Positions 12,433-23,648 of a stretch of 64,000 nt of DNA are shown piece after piece. Made by a program: the position numbers and the translations under genes. The stretch lies in NCBI GenBank assembly GCA_942159475.1, contig OW804096.1, forward strand, positions 135,529,625 to 135,593,624, in the 5' to 3' direction. Origin of the DNA: Sthenelais limicola (Eukaryota; Annelida; Polychaeta; Phyllodocida; Sigalionidae). The stretch's first letter is position 1, and each line of letters begins with the position of its first letter. Below the pieces are notes generated by a model. The model was not told the DNA's origin, did no database searches, and saw nothing but the letters and a program-made list of their open reading frames with translations.

Positions 12433-13253
12433 ACATATTTGTAGTTCTATCAATGAGCACAAAACTACAACTATCACAACCAATGTATGAAACCTCTACC
12501 ATTCTGACAAATACACTAACAACTGTCATTATGTATACCTCCCTTAGGATTAACATTGAGAGTATTATGATTTAACCGCTGCTTTACATGTGCCACATTG
12601 TAATCAATGTTACTATTAGAGAGAGATTCTATTACTATGGAAAAATTATGAAATGATCGTTCCTCTATCTAGCCCCTAATGCTGATTACTCTGAATAGCA
12701 CAGGGTCTAGATACATAAGATAGAAACTAGCTAGCCAACAATAACAGTAGTGTTAACATGGTATACGTACATGGAAATGTGTCATTGTCGTCAGTCCACA
12801 AGAGCTTCTCTGGACTAAACCTCTATCTATGTTTCTATGTTTAAAATTACATGTCACATAAATATTTCATCTTTTATTTATTTATATAATAGGGGGATTT
12901 GTATGTGCCGCTGCACATGTCTGTGAGCAATATGCATGCTGGAATGGATTTGATTGAAATCTGACATACAGATTTTTATCAAAAATTACAAGAATATTTT
13001 CACCAATATCACACTTTTTTCTAGGGAAACAAGATGCATGATGGGAGAGAATGAATATTGACTTTAGAGCATTGATAACTATTGCATTCTGAATGTGACA
13101 TGTTTCTATAGATTTCCTATGTAACATTAGTCCTATGATTCCATGCAAATCATGATAGCTGTTATGCAAATCCCCTGTAGCAATAGAAATAATAATCCTT
13201 GGAGGACCTGGGGTGACTCTGTCTTTCTCTACTTGCCTCGTTCAACAACTTTC

Positions 13254-13515
13254 CCTCAGGAAGTCCCTGGAATACTTTAGGCCACAAAAGTTAGTTTAGT
13301 TTATATGTATTGGTCCCCTATAACTGAGTGATAATATACATGTATACTATGCTACTATGGAACAGCTTGTTAATTAATAATATAGAAAATATTCCCAAAT
13401 TACGGGATATTTGGTACTAAGGTACACTTTACAGAGAATGCTCCTTTTTTCATGCATATATTTGTGTCTGCTACTGTGTATGGTTATATTTTATCTCTGT
13501 CATGGAAAACACTTT
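13254..13515. other. No gene seen
   Basis: AT-rich spacer between module copy B and the GC-rich cruciform; a 111-codon frame starting at 13411 runs through the hairpin below and has no recognisable family features. Confidence 0.5.
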
Positions 13516-13517
13516 TT

Positions 13518-13577
13518 TAAGGTTTCCCCCGCCGAAGGCGGTACGAGCGCCGAAGGCGCTCGTACTGGGAAACCTTA
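13518..13577. repeat. T-shaped (three-way-junction) inverted repeat
   Basis: An outer 11-bp stem (taaggtttccc at 13518-13528 with gggaaacctta at 13567-13577) encloses two side-by-side perfect hairpins, ccgcc-gaa-ggcgg (13529-13541) and tacgagcgcc-gaa-ggcgctcgta (13542-13564). Both small loops are GAA. It is much more GC-rich than its surroundings. Confidence 0.85.
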
Positions 13578-13689
13578 TATAGGTTCCAGTTTTTGCCGCC
13601 TGTTCTTTGCGCGTCCGCGTCGCCCCCTTATAAGGAAAACCCGACTCCGCCTGTTCCCACCTGAATTTCCGACGCACTTGCGTACACAT

Positions 13690-14265
13690 CGCGGTGATTT
13701 TACGCTCCCGGATATTAATAAAAATCGCTATTTCTACTCGAAATAAATTGCCAAAAACATGAAATTCAGAAAGGGCATGCTTTTCTACCCCTAAATATGT
13801 GTCTATATCAAAGTCAGTTTTTAAGTAGGCATTATATGAGCGAAACTTTTCAGTAGGCTAGGAAAACAAAAAGATTGCCACCCGTAGGCTGGATTATTGA
13901 GCCAGGATGTACGAAAATGTACAATTCGCCTGCACCATTCCACTCAGATTTGAGAAAGAAATGGGTTTCAAAATAGAGATTTAGCAGATTCGTTCAATCA
14001 TTGTAACACCAAATATACTGTAGTAGGCCTATAGCTAGTATTTTTCATGTTTCAGAGTAAATTAGCAAGATTTACCAAATGTGTAGAGCCGACGATTGTA
14101 CATTTTCCGACGACCTGACCAGTATTGGGTTGTGACAGGCACATAGCCGGGAAATTACGCTCCCGCGAAATTATAAAAAGGCACTATTTTTACTCGAAAT
14201 ACATTGTCAAGATGTTTAAATTCTGAAAGAGCATGCTTTTCTAACCCTATATATTTAATTTCATG
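13690..14265. repeat. Direct repeat pair around an M1 relic
   Basis: gattttacgctcccg, ctatttctactcgaaata and gaaagggcatgcttttcta (13695-13790) recur as attacgctcccgcga, ctatttttactcgaaata and gaaagagcatgcttttcta (14153-14245). Between them lies a diverged M1 copy (about 13898-14122) with aaaatgtacaattcgcc at the left and cgattgtacattttccgac at the right. Confidence 0.7.
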
Positions 14266-15198
14266 AACATTTGTATGAAAATAAGCAAGATATGAGAGAA
14301 ATTACGCTGTTACCATTAAACAATAATTTTCGGCCTTTCCCCTGCTGCTTGACAAATATGGGATTGACTCCACTGACAAAAATCTGATCGTCGTGCAAAA
14401 CTGGGACCTTGTGTAGGCCAAATATCCTAACCCTGCCCATCGGAAAAAGGGAAATGTCTAAGCTTGCATTTGGTTAGAACCATATATCACTGTTGTTGAT
14501 GCCGAGAGGGATCAATGCTAATTACTTTTTGTTGAAGGCCGTTTACAGTTTAGGCCTACAGGAAGATGGGAAGGAATGCCGACGACGACGCAATAATTTG
14601 ATATACAAAACATCGTAACGTCTTCTAAGTTATGCAACGTTAGTAACGCGCATTGTACTTTTGAGTCCCTGACAACGCTTTTTCCCGCGCCAGGTCAGGG
14701 AAAAGGGGGCGGGGCGTAGGGCTCCATCGGGGGAAACCGTTCTTTCCTTGGTCACAGCCAAAATTTCTTGTTAAAAAAAATTGCTGTTAGACAATGTACT
14801 TTATAAAAGAAATCAGATCATCTTCTTTGTTGTATTCTTATTTGCAGCATAATTACATGCTTAGTAGAGAGAACCTAATGAGATTGTGGTAAGATGAACA
14901 CAATTGCAGTGTCCAAGATGTTTGTTTTTTTCTTGGCCGACAGGCCAAAAGGCAAGTGGGTTATAGTTATGAAAAAAGGAAACATTGAGGACCAAGCAAT
15001 GGTATCCCAAGTACCACATTCAAATTTAGGATCTATATTTACTCCCACATTGCTATGTATAAGTATATAGCTGTTTACTGGTGGGAGAAAGAGGGAATGT
15101 CATACCACACGCCTTGAACTGGTGCAAATTACAATACTACTCCTGCCGATCAAAAATAGTATGTGGTACATACACCAACATGGAGTAAAGTACATAAT
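14266..15198. other. No gene seen
   Basis: Includes a GC-rich patch (14680-14740, with aaaagggggcggggcg). No open frame or repeat is supported. Bases 15000-15198 could be the 3' untranslated region of the receptor gene on the minus strand. Confidence 0.5.
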
Positions 15199-16119
15199 CT
15201 AGATATCATCATATGTACCTTTTATCTTTTCAGTCTCACCAATATCGCCATGTTGTTCTTTCCTGCAGAAATAGCAACAACAAGCTGCAATAAGCAAGCG
15301 GACATTCCTTAGTTTGACAATGAATATAATCCCCTGAATTAGAGGCCAAATAGAATACAAATAAGTTATATCATCGGACATTAAGATGAATTGTTGAACA
15401 ATATATGTCAAGTTGAGAAGGCACAAAGCAACGACTGAATCTTTCACATCCTGCTCAGTCCCCTCCTCCAGTACAGAATAATCATCAGCTTTAGCAGACT
15501 TAGACCTGCACCTCAGCACTATTGCAGTTAATACACAGGCTATGGCTATACCAATTGTCAGGTAGGCAATATAATCAAAAGCAACATGTAAAATTCTCAC
15601 AAATAATCCTGGTGACTCACTTTTAAAAGTACAAACATTGTATAATTTAGGATCGCGATGAATATATCGAGTGTCATTAATTTGGACAATGATGGTGTAA
15701 TCTGCTACATTTATACCCAGAGCAAGTAAGATTGAGAAAGCCCAGGGAAACACCAACATTACAATGATCCCAAATTTCCCCAGTTTCTGTACATAAGCCA
15801 CTGGGTCTTTGATGAACATCAGCCTCTCTACAGAGAATACAACAAGTGAACTATGCACAAATAAGCGATAAATGACTACGATGTGCATGTAGAGCCAGCA
15901 AGCAGCAGAGGACAAGGGCTTATCCAGAATATTGTTATGCACACAGGAGAAGAATACATATGTAATCATCAGCCCCTGTCCCCCTAATATATTGGCTGCA
16001 AGTTGGTTGGGTGTCACTAAACGATTTTTCCTCCAGAGAAGAAGAATAGTACAGATGATGAGAAATGGGATGACTATGATGATCAAAGGGAAGCCCGCTC
16101 GGTCGACTGCTGGCAACAT
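15199..16119 (-). CDS. Rhodopsin-like seven-transmembrane receptor, orphan
   Basis: A single 306-codon frame with seven hydrophobic segments: roughly residues 9-28, 43-62, 72-95, 112-137, 175-200, 228-248 and 256-276. A Cys at the start of TM3 (AACWLYMH) and one in the second extracellular loop (NVCTF) could form the usual disulphide. TM3 ends in VERLMFI where rhodopsin-like receptors have E/DRY, TM6 lacks CWxP, and TM7 reads KLRNVRLLI where NPxxY is expected. The N-terminus is only about 8 residues, and the tail has a CCCYFC cluster that may be palmitoylated, followed by an acidic end. The intronless state is common for invertebrate receptors, though an upstream exon cannot be excluded. The ligand is unknown. 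Confidence 0.72.
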   Translation of the reverse strand: MLPAVDRAGFPLIIIVIPFLIICTILLLWRKNRLVTPNQLAANILGGQGLMITYVFFSCVHNNILDKPLSSAACWLYMHIVVIYRLFVHSSLVVFSVERLMFIKDPVAYVQKLGKFGIIVMLVFPWAFSILLALGINVADYTIIVQINDTRYIHRDPKLYNVCTFKSESPGLFVRILHVAFDYIAYLTIGIAIACVLTAIVLRCRSKSAKADDYSVLEEGTEQDVKDSVVALCLLNLTYIVQQFILMSDDITYLYSIWPLIQGIIFIVKLRNVRLLIAACCCYFCRKEQHGDIGETEKIKGTYDDI

Positions 16120-16261
16120 ATTTTGTTGTGTTTTTCCTTACGTCTTCTTGTCTTGTATTCTTAAGAGGGAAAAAAACAAAAGTAATTTCAGATAATAATT
16201 GACGGTAATTCTACACACACATATATTGGAAGTTACAAAGAAATGTATTCAGTCTACTCAT

Positions 16262-17640
16262 CTTACTCATATGGGAAGCCATGTGGTCATTTATTCACTA
16301 TATTACATACTAAACTCACTCATATGGGAAGCCATGTGGATGTTTATTCACTATAATACACACTACACTCAATCATATGGGAAGCCATTTGGTCATTTAT
16401 TCACTATACTACATACTAAACTCACTCATATGGGAAGCCATGTGGATGTTTATTCACTATAATACACACTACACTAACTCATATGGGAAGCCATGGGGTC
16501 ATTTATTCACTATAATACATGCTAAACTCACTCATATGGGAAGCCATGTGGATGTTTATTCACTATAATACAAAATAACCCCCTCATATGGGAAGCAATG
16601 AGGTCATGCTATCCGAACATTACACAAAACACTCACTCATATGGGAAGCCATGTGGTAATGTATTCACTATACTACACACCTACACTCACACATATGGGA
16701 AGCCATGTGGTCTTTTATTCACTATACTACACACTACACTCACTCATATGGGAACCCATGTGGATGTTTATTCACTATACTATACACTACACTCACACAT
16801 ATGGGAAGCCATGTGGTCATCTATTCACTATACTACACACTACACTCAATCATATGGGAAGCCATGTGGTCATCTATTCACTATACTAAACACTACACTC
16901 AATCATATGGGAAGCCATTTGGTCATTTATTCACTATATTACACACTACACTCACACATATGGGAAGCCATGTGGCCATTTATTCACTATATTACACACT
17001 ACACTCACACATATGGGAAGCCATGTGGTCATTTATTCACTAAACTACACACTACACTCACTCATAAGGGAAGCCATGTGGATGTTTATTCACTATACTA
17101 CACACTACACTCACTCATATTGGAAGCCATGGGGTCATTTATTCACTATAATACACACTACACTCACACATATGGGAAGCCATGTGGTCATTTATTCACT
17201 ATACTACACACTACACTCACTCATATGGGAAGCCATGAGGTCATTTATTCACTATACTACACACTACACTCACACATATGGGAAGCCATGGGGTCATTTA
17301 TTCACTATACTACACACTACACTCACTCATATGGGAAGCCATGAGGTCATTTATTCACTATACTACACACTACACTCACACATATGGGAAGCCATGGGGT
17401 CATTTATTCACTATACTACACACTACACTCACTCATTTTGGAAGCCAAGAGATAATTTATTCACTATAATACACACAACACTCACTCATATGGGAAGCCA
17501 TATTGTCACTTAATCACTATAATACACACTACACTCACTCATATGAGAAGAAATACTGTCACTTAATCACTATACTACACACTACACCCTAACATATGGG
17601 AAGCCATGAGGTCATTTACTCACTACACTACTCACTGCAT
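16262..17640. repeat. 53-bp satellite array
   Basis: About 26 units of 53 bp with catatgggaagccatgtggt, catttattcactatac and tacacactacactca. Variants gtggatgtt, ggggtcatt and gaggtcatt alternate. The unit length is not divisible by three, so open frames jump and all three plus-strand frames look partly open; none is a gene. It starts about 80 bp upstream of the receptor gene. Confidence 0.95.
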
Positions 17641-18135
17641 AAGGATAAACGTAAAAGTCCTAGAACCTAAATGTACAGAATACTCACAACTGGATCTGTA
17701 TCCTCCTCCAGATATCCTATAGTCCTCCCAATACGTCCTATAATGACATGAAGCAGTGAGAACCGTGAGGAATGTATTATATTGCAATGTATGGAAGCTT
17801 GAGTTACTCCTGCTACACAGTGGATGAGTGACTCCCGAGTGGAAGAAAGCTCAATATGAAGCTATGCTGGTACACCCCACTCTACCAATATCTCACTTTA
17901 TAGTTGTGTATACATGTGCTGTCCCTTATCTTCTGTCCACTGCATGAACACTGTTATTGTCAACTACAGCAACACACTTTATGTAGGAACTGAGTGCAGG
18001 GAGTGCATGGGAGCAGCAGCAGCAGCAACACTAGCTAGACCCACTGTCTGGCTAAATGGGACAGCCCCACTGTTGCCTAGTGTGGGCGTATGTGACTCTT
18101 GCCATGGGACCTTCTCCCTCCTCTCTCCCACTGAC
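17641..18135. other. No gene seen
   Basis: Unique-looking sequence with a short CAG-like repeat (agcagcagcagcagc near 18013). Overlapping short frames on both strands; none convincing. Confidence 0.5.
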
Positions 18136-18235
18136 CAGTGATGTCGGAACCGGGGGGGCCACAGGGGCCATGGCCCCCCCACAAATGAAAGTGGGGGGGG
18201 GGGCCAGAGTATGGTTTGGCCCCCCCCCCCCTATT
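18136..18235. repeat. G/C homopolymer-rich block
   Basis: Contains ccgggggggccacaggggcc, atggccccccca, a run of G (18191-18202) and a run of C (18223-18232). The two halves can pair with each other. The look is that of a dispersed repeat end, but no second copy is present here. Confidence 0.6.
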
Positions 18236-18544
18236 TTACATTCATTTAAAAATTTGAATGCTGAAAATGAATTCCTCCAGATTCCACCAATTGGTCGTCA
18301 TTTGGCCAGCCAGGACTGAAAGTTCTTTTTTTATTAAATTGTTTCAATTGATTATTTTTTATACATACACTAGACACGTTGCTGCTAATATATATAGACG
18401 AAATTGTAAACTGATGACATATGATCAAATTTTATGGACATTTTATTATTGCCAGCTATTTCCACTCTTTGTATGTATTGGGTGTTTAGTAAGGTAAATA
18501 TGAATTCCATTTAAGTAGTTAGAAGCAAAATTATTAGGGAAAAG

Positions 18545-18895
18545 GTTCTCTCTATCTTCAGATATCTTTTTTTCCTTTCTATCCCTCTGTCCTCTCTCTC
18601 TATCTTGTCTCCTCTTTCTCTATCCTTTCTCTTTTCATTCTCTATCATCTCTCCCTCTCTCCTCTTTATCTCTCTGCTCTCTGTCATCCTCTGCTTTTTC
18701 TCTCTCTATTCTCTCACCTCTCCTCTCTACCATTTGTGCTCTCTCTCCTCTCTCTCCACTATCTCTTTCTTCTCTCCTCTATCTCCTATCTCACCTCTTT
18801 TGTCTCTCTCTCCTCGCTCTCTTCTCTCTCTCCTCTCTCACCTCTCTTATTCTCTCTCTGCTTTCCCTCCTTTCCCTCTCTCTTTTCCTATTTGA
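18545..18895. repeat. CT-rich microsatellite
   Basis: Long tctctctc / tcctct tract, about 350 bp. The Ser/Leu-rich frames on plus and Arg/Glu-rich frame on minus are low-complexity artefacts. Confidence 0.92.
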
Positions 18896-19013
18896 ATTAT
18901 GTCTGGTCACTCCAGTACTAAGTAGACTATCCCCCCCCCCACCCTCCCGGTCGTTCCAGGTCGTCCCCTGTCTGGTCATGATGACTCATACACTTACTCA
19001 CCAAATCTACCTT

Positions 19014-19418
19014 ATATGTGATGTGTTCCAGGAAAATGAGTCATAAGTCGCAAAAACAATATTTTTCAAGGTATTAATTTTACAAGATGACTTCAGTGGA
19101 ATGTTCTGATCTTTGGAGAGCTTATCACTTATATGTACATCAATTGATGCATCAAATTTCAGGACAATGTATGTAATATATCCCTTCGTTTTAAAGGTCC
19201 TTATATGGACTATATTTAGTAACTTAACTGTTTACTACCCCCAGAAATATTGCAAATGTTTGTTTACAAAGTAAAAATATCAAACTTAAAATTTAGAAAT
19301 ACTTATTGGATTGTTAGACTGTTTACTATCATTGGAATCGGCTTGATCTCATTTTTTCAAATATAATGATATCTCAAAATCTATTTTTTGCGACTTATGA
19401 CTCATTTTCCTAAAACAC
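19014..19418. mobile_element. M2 MITE
   Basis: Left end atatgtgatgtgttccagga then aaatgagtcataagtcgcaa; right end ttgcgacttatgactcattt then tcctaaaac. About 400 bp, the inverse orientation of the copy at 12027. Confidence 0.88.
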
Positions 19419-19448
19419 TATGCTAACACATGCTTAGAATAGAAGCTG

Positions 19449-19530
19449 GTCCTCATGGCTGAATGGACATACCGTCTGACTCTCAGACACTACATCCATT
19501 CCATCATAGGGTCGTATCCTGCCTCAACCC
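19449..19530 (+). tRNA. tRNA-like sequence, probable SINE head
   Basis: An A-box match TGGCTGAATGG (19459) and a B-box-like GGGTCGTATCC (19509) lie 50 bp apart, with a self-pairing GTCTG...CAGAC between them. The acceptor stem does not close well. Directly followed by an M1 MITE. A tRNA-derived SINE fragment is more likely than a working tRNA. Confidence 0.4.
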
Positions 19531-19540
19531 AGGAGCGATT

Positions 19541-19778
19541 ATGGGTGAGATTTTCAGAAAATGTACAAATGGCAGCTCTACACATTTGTTAAATTCTGCT
19601 AAGTTAGGCTGCAATTTGGTCAATACTAGGTTAATTCGAGTATATTCGGCATTGCATTGATTCTAGCAATGTGTTTGGTTTGGTTGAACTGAGTTTTTAG
19701 CTTTATTTTCGTCTGAAATGTGGGTTATTTGAGAAGATTGGTGACGGCGAATTGTACATTTTCTGGAAATCTGACACT
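19541..19778. mobile_element. M1 MITE
   Basis: Left atgggtgagattttcagaaa (one change in the TIR), right attgtacattttctggaaat followed by ctgaca. Interior matches the family (gcattgcattgattctagca). Confidence 0.85.
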
Positions 19779-19856
19779 TATACACTATGTCTGAATCACT
19801 ACTGCGTTGTAGAGGCAGGGAGTGACCGGGCTGGGATAGTGCAAGTGCCCTAAATC

Positions 19857-20055
19857 TTTGATATCATGGTTAATAGCTTTTCATTGGTAAAACAAGGAAG
19901 GACATCAAATTTCGACATTTTTAAGGTGTCAATATTGATTAAAAGTGTGAGAAAGTTTATTTGGAATAAACGAACGGGATGAGAGGAATGAGATAATCAC
20001 TAAGATCATGAGTTTGCATGAATTATTAAAAGAGGTTTCAACGACAATGCAATAT
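19857..20055 (-). mobile_element. M3 dispersed repeat, partial
   Basis: Matches the reverse complement of about 44505-44715: shared tgatatcatggttaat, atttggaat, gatcatgagttt and gaattattaaa. Only the middle of the element is present. Confidence 0.68.
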
Positions 20056-20300
20056 TTGGGTCAGATTTTTAGAAAATTACACAATCTACAATTCTGCACA
20101 TCTATGAAACTTGCTAAATTAGAGTGAACATTGATCGATGCTAGGTATATATTGGTGTAGTTTGTATTGTATCGATTCAATACATTTCTGGTTATGTTGA
20201 ACTGTATTTTGAACCTGATTTTCGTCTTAAATCTGGGTTATCTAAATCTGGGTTATTTGAGACCATAGCCAATTCTACCTTTTCTGAAGACTTGACCCAT
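20056..20300. mobile_element. M1 MITE, diverged
   Basis: Left tttgggtcagatttttagaa, right taccttttctgaagacttga followed by ccca. The phrase aaatctgggttat is duplicated near the right end. Confidence 0.8.
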
Positions 20301-20479
20301 TGGACAAAACATCACACTTGAATAAACTGACTCATTGACATAATGGGATATGGGGTCACGTGATATGGATGAGTGATGAGTCAGCATGTTTGTCCCTTCA
20401 CTGCTGCGTCTAGCTAGGTCTAATAATAGAATAATCAATTACTGCTAATAGTCTACACAATATTGGTCAATCCTATCCA

Positions 20480-20680
20480 CCAATCCTCTCAAATAACCCA
20501 CATTTAAGACAAAAATGAGCTTCAAAATGCAGTTTAACATAACAGAACTGATACTTTAAATCAATGCGATACTAAATATTCTCAGATTTACCCAGTGTTC
20601 TTCATTTTTCAGCCTAATTTAAGGGAATTTCCCAAATATGGAGAGTTGTCAATTGTACATTTTTAGAAAATCTGACCCAT
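20480..20680. mobile_element. M1 MITE lacking its left TIR
   Basis: Begins ccaatcctctcaaataaccc and runs to a right TIR attgtacatttttagaaaat followed by ctgaccca. About 40 bp is missing at the left. Confidence 0.75.
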
Positions 20681-20867
20681 ATAATAGTCTACCACATAAA
20701 AAGATCTATGGTCTATTATTGTTTATTCCATAATTTGCGCTGTAATTTGAATGTTTGAAGTAGCTAGTAAAGTAACGAGGGAAATACCCTGGTTTTAGGG
20801 ACGCAAGTTTCTGGTGAAGTATATATTCCTTCAATATGTATGGGGAGCGAGTTGGGATGAAACAATC

Positions 20868-21000
20868 TAGGGTTGAAACGACCTGGGGTTGAAAAGACCA
20901 GGGGTTGAAACGACCAGGGGTTGAAACGACCAGGGGTTGAAACAACCAGGGGTTGAAAAGACCTGGGGGGAAAAGACCAGGGGTTGAAAGTTCCAGTTAC
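20868..21000. repeat. 17-bp minisatellite
   Basis: About eight units of aaacgaccaggggttga with variants (aaaagacc, aacaacc). Minus-strand frames of FNPWSFQP type are artefacts of it. Confidence 0.93.
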
Positions 21001-21180
21001 CGTATAAAACACTTAGACAGTCCCGACACAGCATTGCTGCTTGTATTGAGTCAGGAACGTGAAACATGATCACTTTAACACAAGTCACAATCTTTCATAT
21101 TCACAATAAGGCAATTCACAAAATAATTGATTGAAGAATTCATTTGAACAGTAAAGACTTATCCTCATCGAAGTGTATGA

Positions 21181-21414
21181 GGGTCAGATTTTCTAAAAAT
21201 GTACAATTGGCAACTCTCCACATTTGGGAAATTCCCCTAAATTAGCTGAAAAATGAAGAATACCGGGTATATCTGACAATATTTAGTATCGCATTGATTT
21301 AAAGTATTAGTTCTGTTATGTTAAACTGCATTTTGAAGCTCATTTTTGTCTTAAATGTGGGCTATTTGAGAGGATTGGTGAAGGCGAAGTGTACATTTTC
21401 TGAAAATCTGACCC
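21181..21414. mobile_element. M1 MITE
   Basis: Left gggtcagattttctaaaaat, right gtacattttctgaaaatctg followed by accc. Same interior subtype as 20480-20680 but inverted. Confidence 0.85.
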
Positions 21415-21486
21415 TTATACTTGGATCTTGGAAGAAGTGAGGCAGCAGACACCCTGGATACATTGATAGCACACTATATATATATA

Positions 21487-21716
21487 TGGGTCAGATTTCC
21501 GAAAAATGTACAATTGGCAGCTGAACACATTTAGTAAATTTTGCTAAATTAGGCTGAAATTTGGTCAACCAAATTTGAGTGTATTCGGCATTGCATTGAT
21601 TCTAGCTGTCAGTTTGGTTAGGTTGAATTGTATTTTGAACTTTATTTTCGTCTGAAATTGGGATTATTTGAGAGAATTGGTGAAGGTGAGTTGTACATTT
21701 TCTTAATTTTACCCAC
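21487..21716. mobile_element. M1 MITE
   Basis: Left tatgggtcagatttccgaaa, right gtacattttcttaattttac then ccaca; the right TIR is degraded. Preceded by a short TA microsatellite. Confidence 0.8.
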
Positions 21717-21939
21717 ATACAGAGCTGCTCTGAGTTGACATTCCACGCTGCTCCCAGGTTGACATCGCCGCTGAATTGTCTGAAATATTTTTTTTTCTTT
21801 TTATTACTCTTCCTCATATCACATTGAGTAATTAGCCCAGATGAAGTTAGTGTATTATGGGTTCACAACAGAATGCAATTTAGTACTTATGAAAAGAAAA
21901 TGAGTCATATTTGGAATGAGAATGGTAAAATTGACAAAC

Positions 21940-22075
21940 ATTTACCGTATATACCTGTGTATAAGCCAGACCCCGTGTATTAGCCCACCCCGTTTATAGG
22001 CCGGGGGTTCAGCACTTCCTAACGTTAATATAAGCCAGGCCCCGTTTATAAGCCGGGTGCAAGATGCAAGATAGT
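21940..22075. repeat. Tandem 'ataagccaggccccg' repeat
   Basis: Four imperfect units of the type tataagccaggccccgttta / ttagcccaccccgttta. No second copy elsewhere in the window; 22076-23081 holds no supported gene apart from an A homopolymer at 22857-22873. Confidence 0.6.
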
Positions 22076-23081
22076 CTTAAGATGCTGAAGAGATTGACCA
22101 GAATGAGCTCTAAGTGGAAAATGAATATGATTTTAAGAGTAAAACATGTACCATTTTATGCTACAATACCTGTTGATCATGACTCTGATGTCAGGGGTAA
22201 ATACATTATGTAAGTACCATTTCTTACAAACCAAGTCATGATGCACTTTTATTACCATTCAGTTGTTCAATGCTATTTGATGTTATTCAATGCTATTTTT
22301 GTGAAGGGTTGAATATTTAGTTAGTGTATGTACCACATGCTATTTTATGACACCGTCATAATACTACCTCCTCATACAACAGTCCTCTGTCTCTAAGAAC
22401 TTCATCATTACCATCAGATTTGTTTATACAAATGTATTCAAGTTTAATATGATTAAAGATCTAGTGTATTGATTAGAAACTAATTAGTCAGTACCATTTA
22501 CCATTCAATGATGCTATCTGCATCATCTGATTCATCCACATTTCATAGTTAAATTTTCATTGTTAGTAACTTTTCCTCATTTTGGAAGTCTGAAGAGAGT
22601 AAATTTCATGTAGATGACACAGGAAGTAATTATCTGTGATGCCATTCTTCATTCTTCAGCAGGTGAAGCAGATTTAGATATAGGTTTCATCATTGATTGA
22701 TTTGATTTGATTTTGAAATTTTTTTATTCAGGACACAGACATTTCCATACGACAGTACGAATATTCCCAGAATAGCCTGAGTTTTAAATTTACTTTTAAA
22801 TTACATCAAGATATTTCTATATTAACTCCTAAATTTAGTACACGAAAAGAGAGTAAAAAAAAAAAAAAAAAAAGATAATAAGAGAAATTCTGAGTCTAAA
22901 CTAATTCTACAACACTAAATTTTAAATTAATCATTATACCTACTTAGCGACTGATCAAACTATTCGAGTTTACTGTTACTTCTAATAGTAGTACAGTGAT
23001 ACAAATGGGTACATATCTGATTAACATACAGATAGTTTTAAGTAGATCAGGCTAATTTCTTAAAAACAGTAGTACAAATAA

Positions 23082-23648
23082 AAACAACAATGGATCGATG
23101 GATCAAGAAGCATCCAACAAGCAAACCCATCCAATGGATCGTATGACAACTGGGACCTACTCCTCCAATTTGTTGCAAACATCATTGACAGACTACCCAG
23201 GTCTGGCACTCGCGTTGGAGCTGTTCTCTTCAGTGATCGTGGAGTTCTCTTATTTGGCTTCAATGATCACTCAAGTCTTGCTCAAGCAAGGGAAGCAATA
23301 CTCAGCACCCAGTACCCTGCAGGTAATACCAACACCTCTGGAGGTTTCTGGGTTGCAAGGAATCAACTCTTTAATGTAAACAATGGAGACCGTCCTGATG
23401 TGAGTAACCTGGCTGTTCTCATCACAGATGGCAAGTCAACCTATGACAACGAAAGAACCATTCCTTTTGCAGAGGACTTGAGAAGAGATAATGTTGAAGT
23501 CATCAGCATAGGAGTAACAAATTCGGTAGATGAGAATGAACTAAAGGCCATATCATCTCTTCCTCAAGTAAGAGGCTCCAACTATTTCACATCACCTGAC
23601 TTTAGTCAGCTGGAGAGTGTGATTGACGAACTTCTGGCCGGTGCATGA
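23082..23648 (+). CDS. von Willebrand factor A domain, 5'-truncated
   Basis: A frame of about 188 codons reads as a vWA domain from the MIDAS strand to its end: IDGSRS (the D-x-S-x-S motif), GAVLFSDRG, a TNTSGGF segment supplying the MIDAS Thr, LAVLITDGKS with the MIDAS Asp, and a closing DFSQLESVIDELL before TGA. Such domains bind ligands through a divalent metal, typically in extracellular matrix or adhesion proteins. The domain start is incomplete: the strand before IDGSRS is missing, an in-frame TAA lies at 23079-23081, and no AG acceptor occurs between it and the domain. It is therefore either the last exon of a broken gene or a truncated copy. An ATG at 23098 is in another frame. A possible polyadenylation signal lies near 24258. 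Confidence 0.8.
   Translation, partial: KQQWIDGSRSIQQANPSNGSYDNWDLLLQFVANIIDRLPRSGTRVGAVLFSDRGVLLFGFNDHSSLAQAREAILSTQYPAGNTNTSGGFWVARNQLFNVNNGDRPDVSNLAVLITDGKSTYDNERTIPFAEDLRRDNVEVISIGVTNSVDENELKAISSLPQVRGSNYFTSPDFSQLESVIDELLAGA

Larger units (their letters stand above)
10278..13253 (+). repeat. Duplicated module, copy B
   Basis: Same order as copy A (1655-4460): lead-in with aggttggtaaaaag, 54-bp satellite, conserved tail with tgccatgtatgtttttgcgt, and the end ctctacttgcctcgttcaac. It is longer because an M2 MITE sits at about 12027-12432, absent from copy A, which provides an empty site. No convincing gene in the non-satellite part. Confidence 0.8.

Noticed and set aside
13411..13746. 111-codon frame across the T-shaped hairpin
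   Set aside because: Half of it is the hairpin itself; no family features.
16598..17513. Overlapping plus frames of up to 248 codons
   Set aside because: 53-bp satellite; all frames stay partly open.
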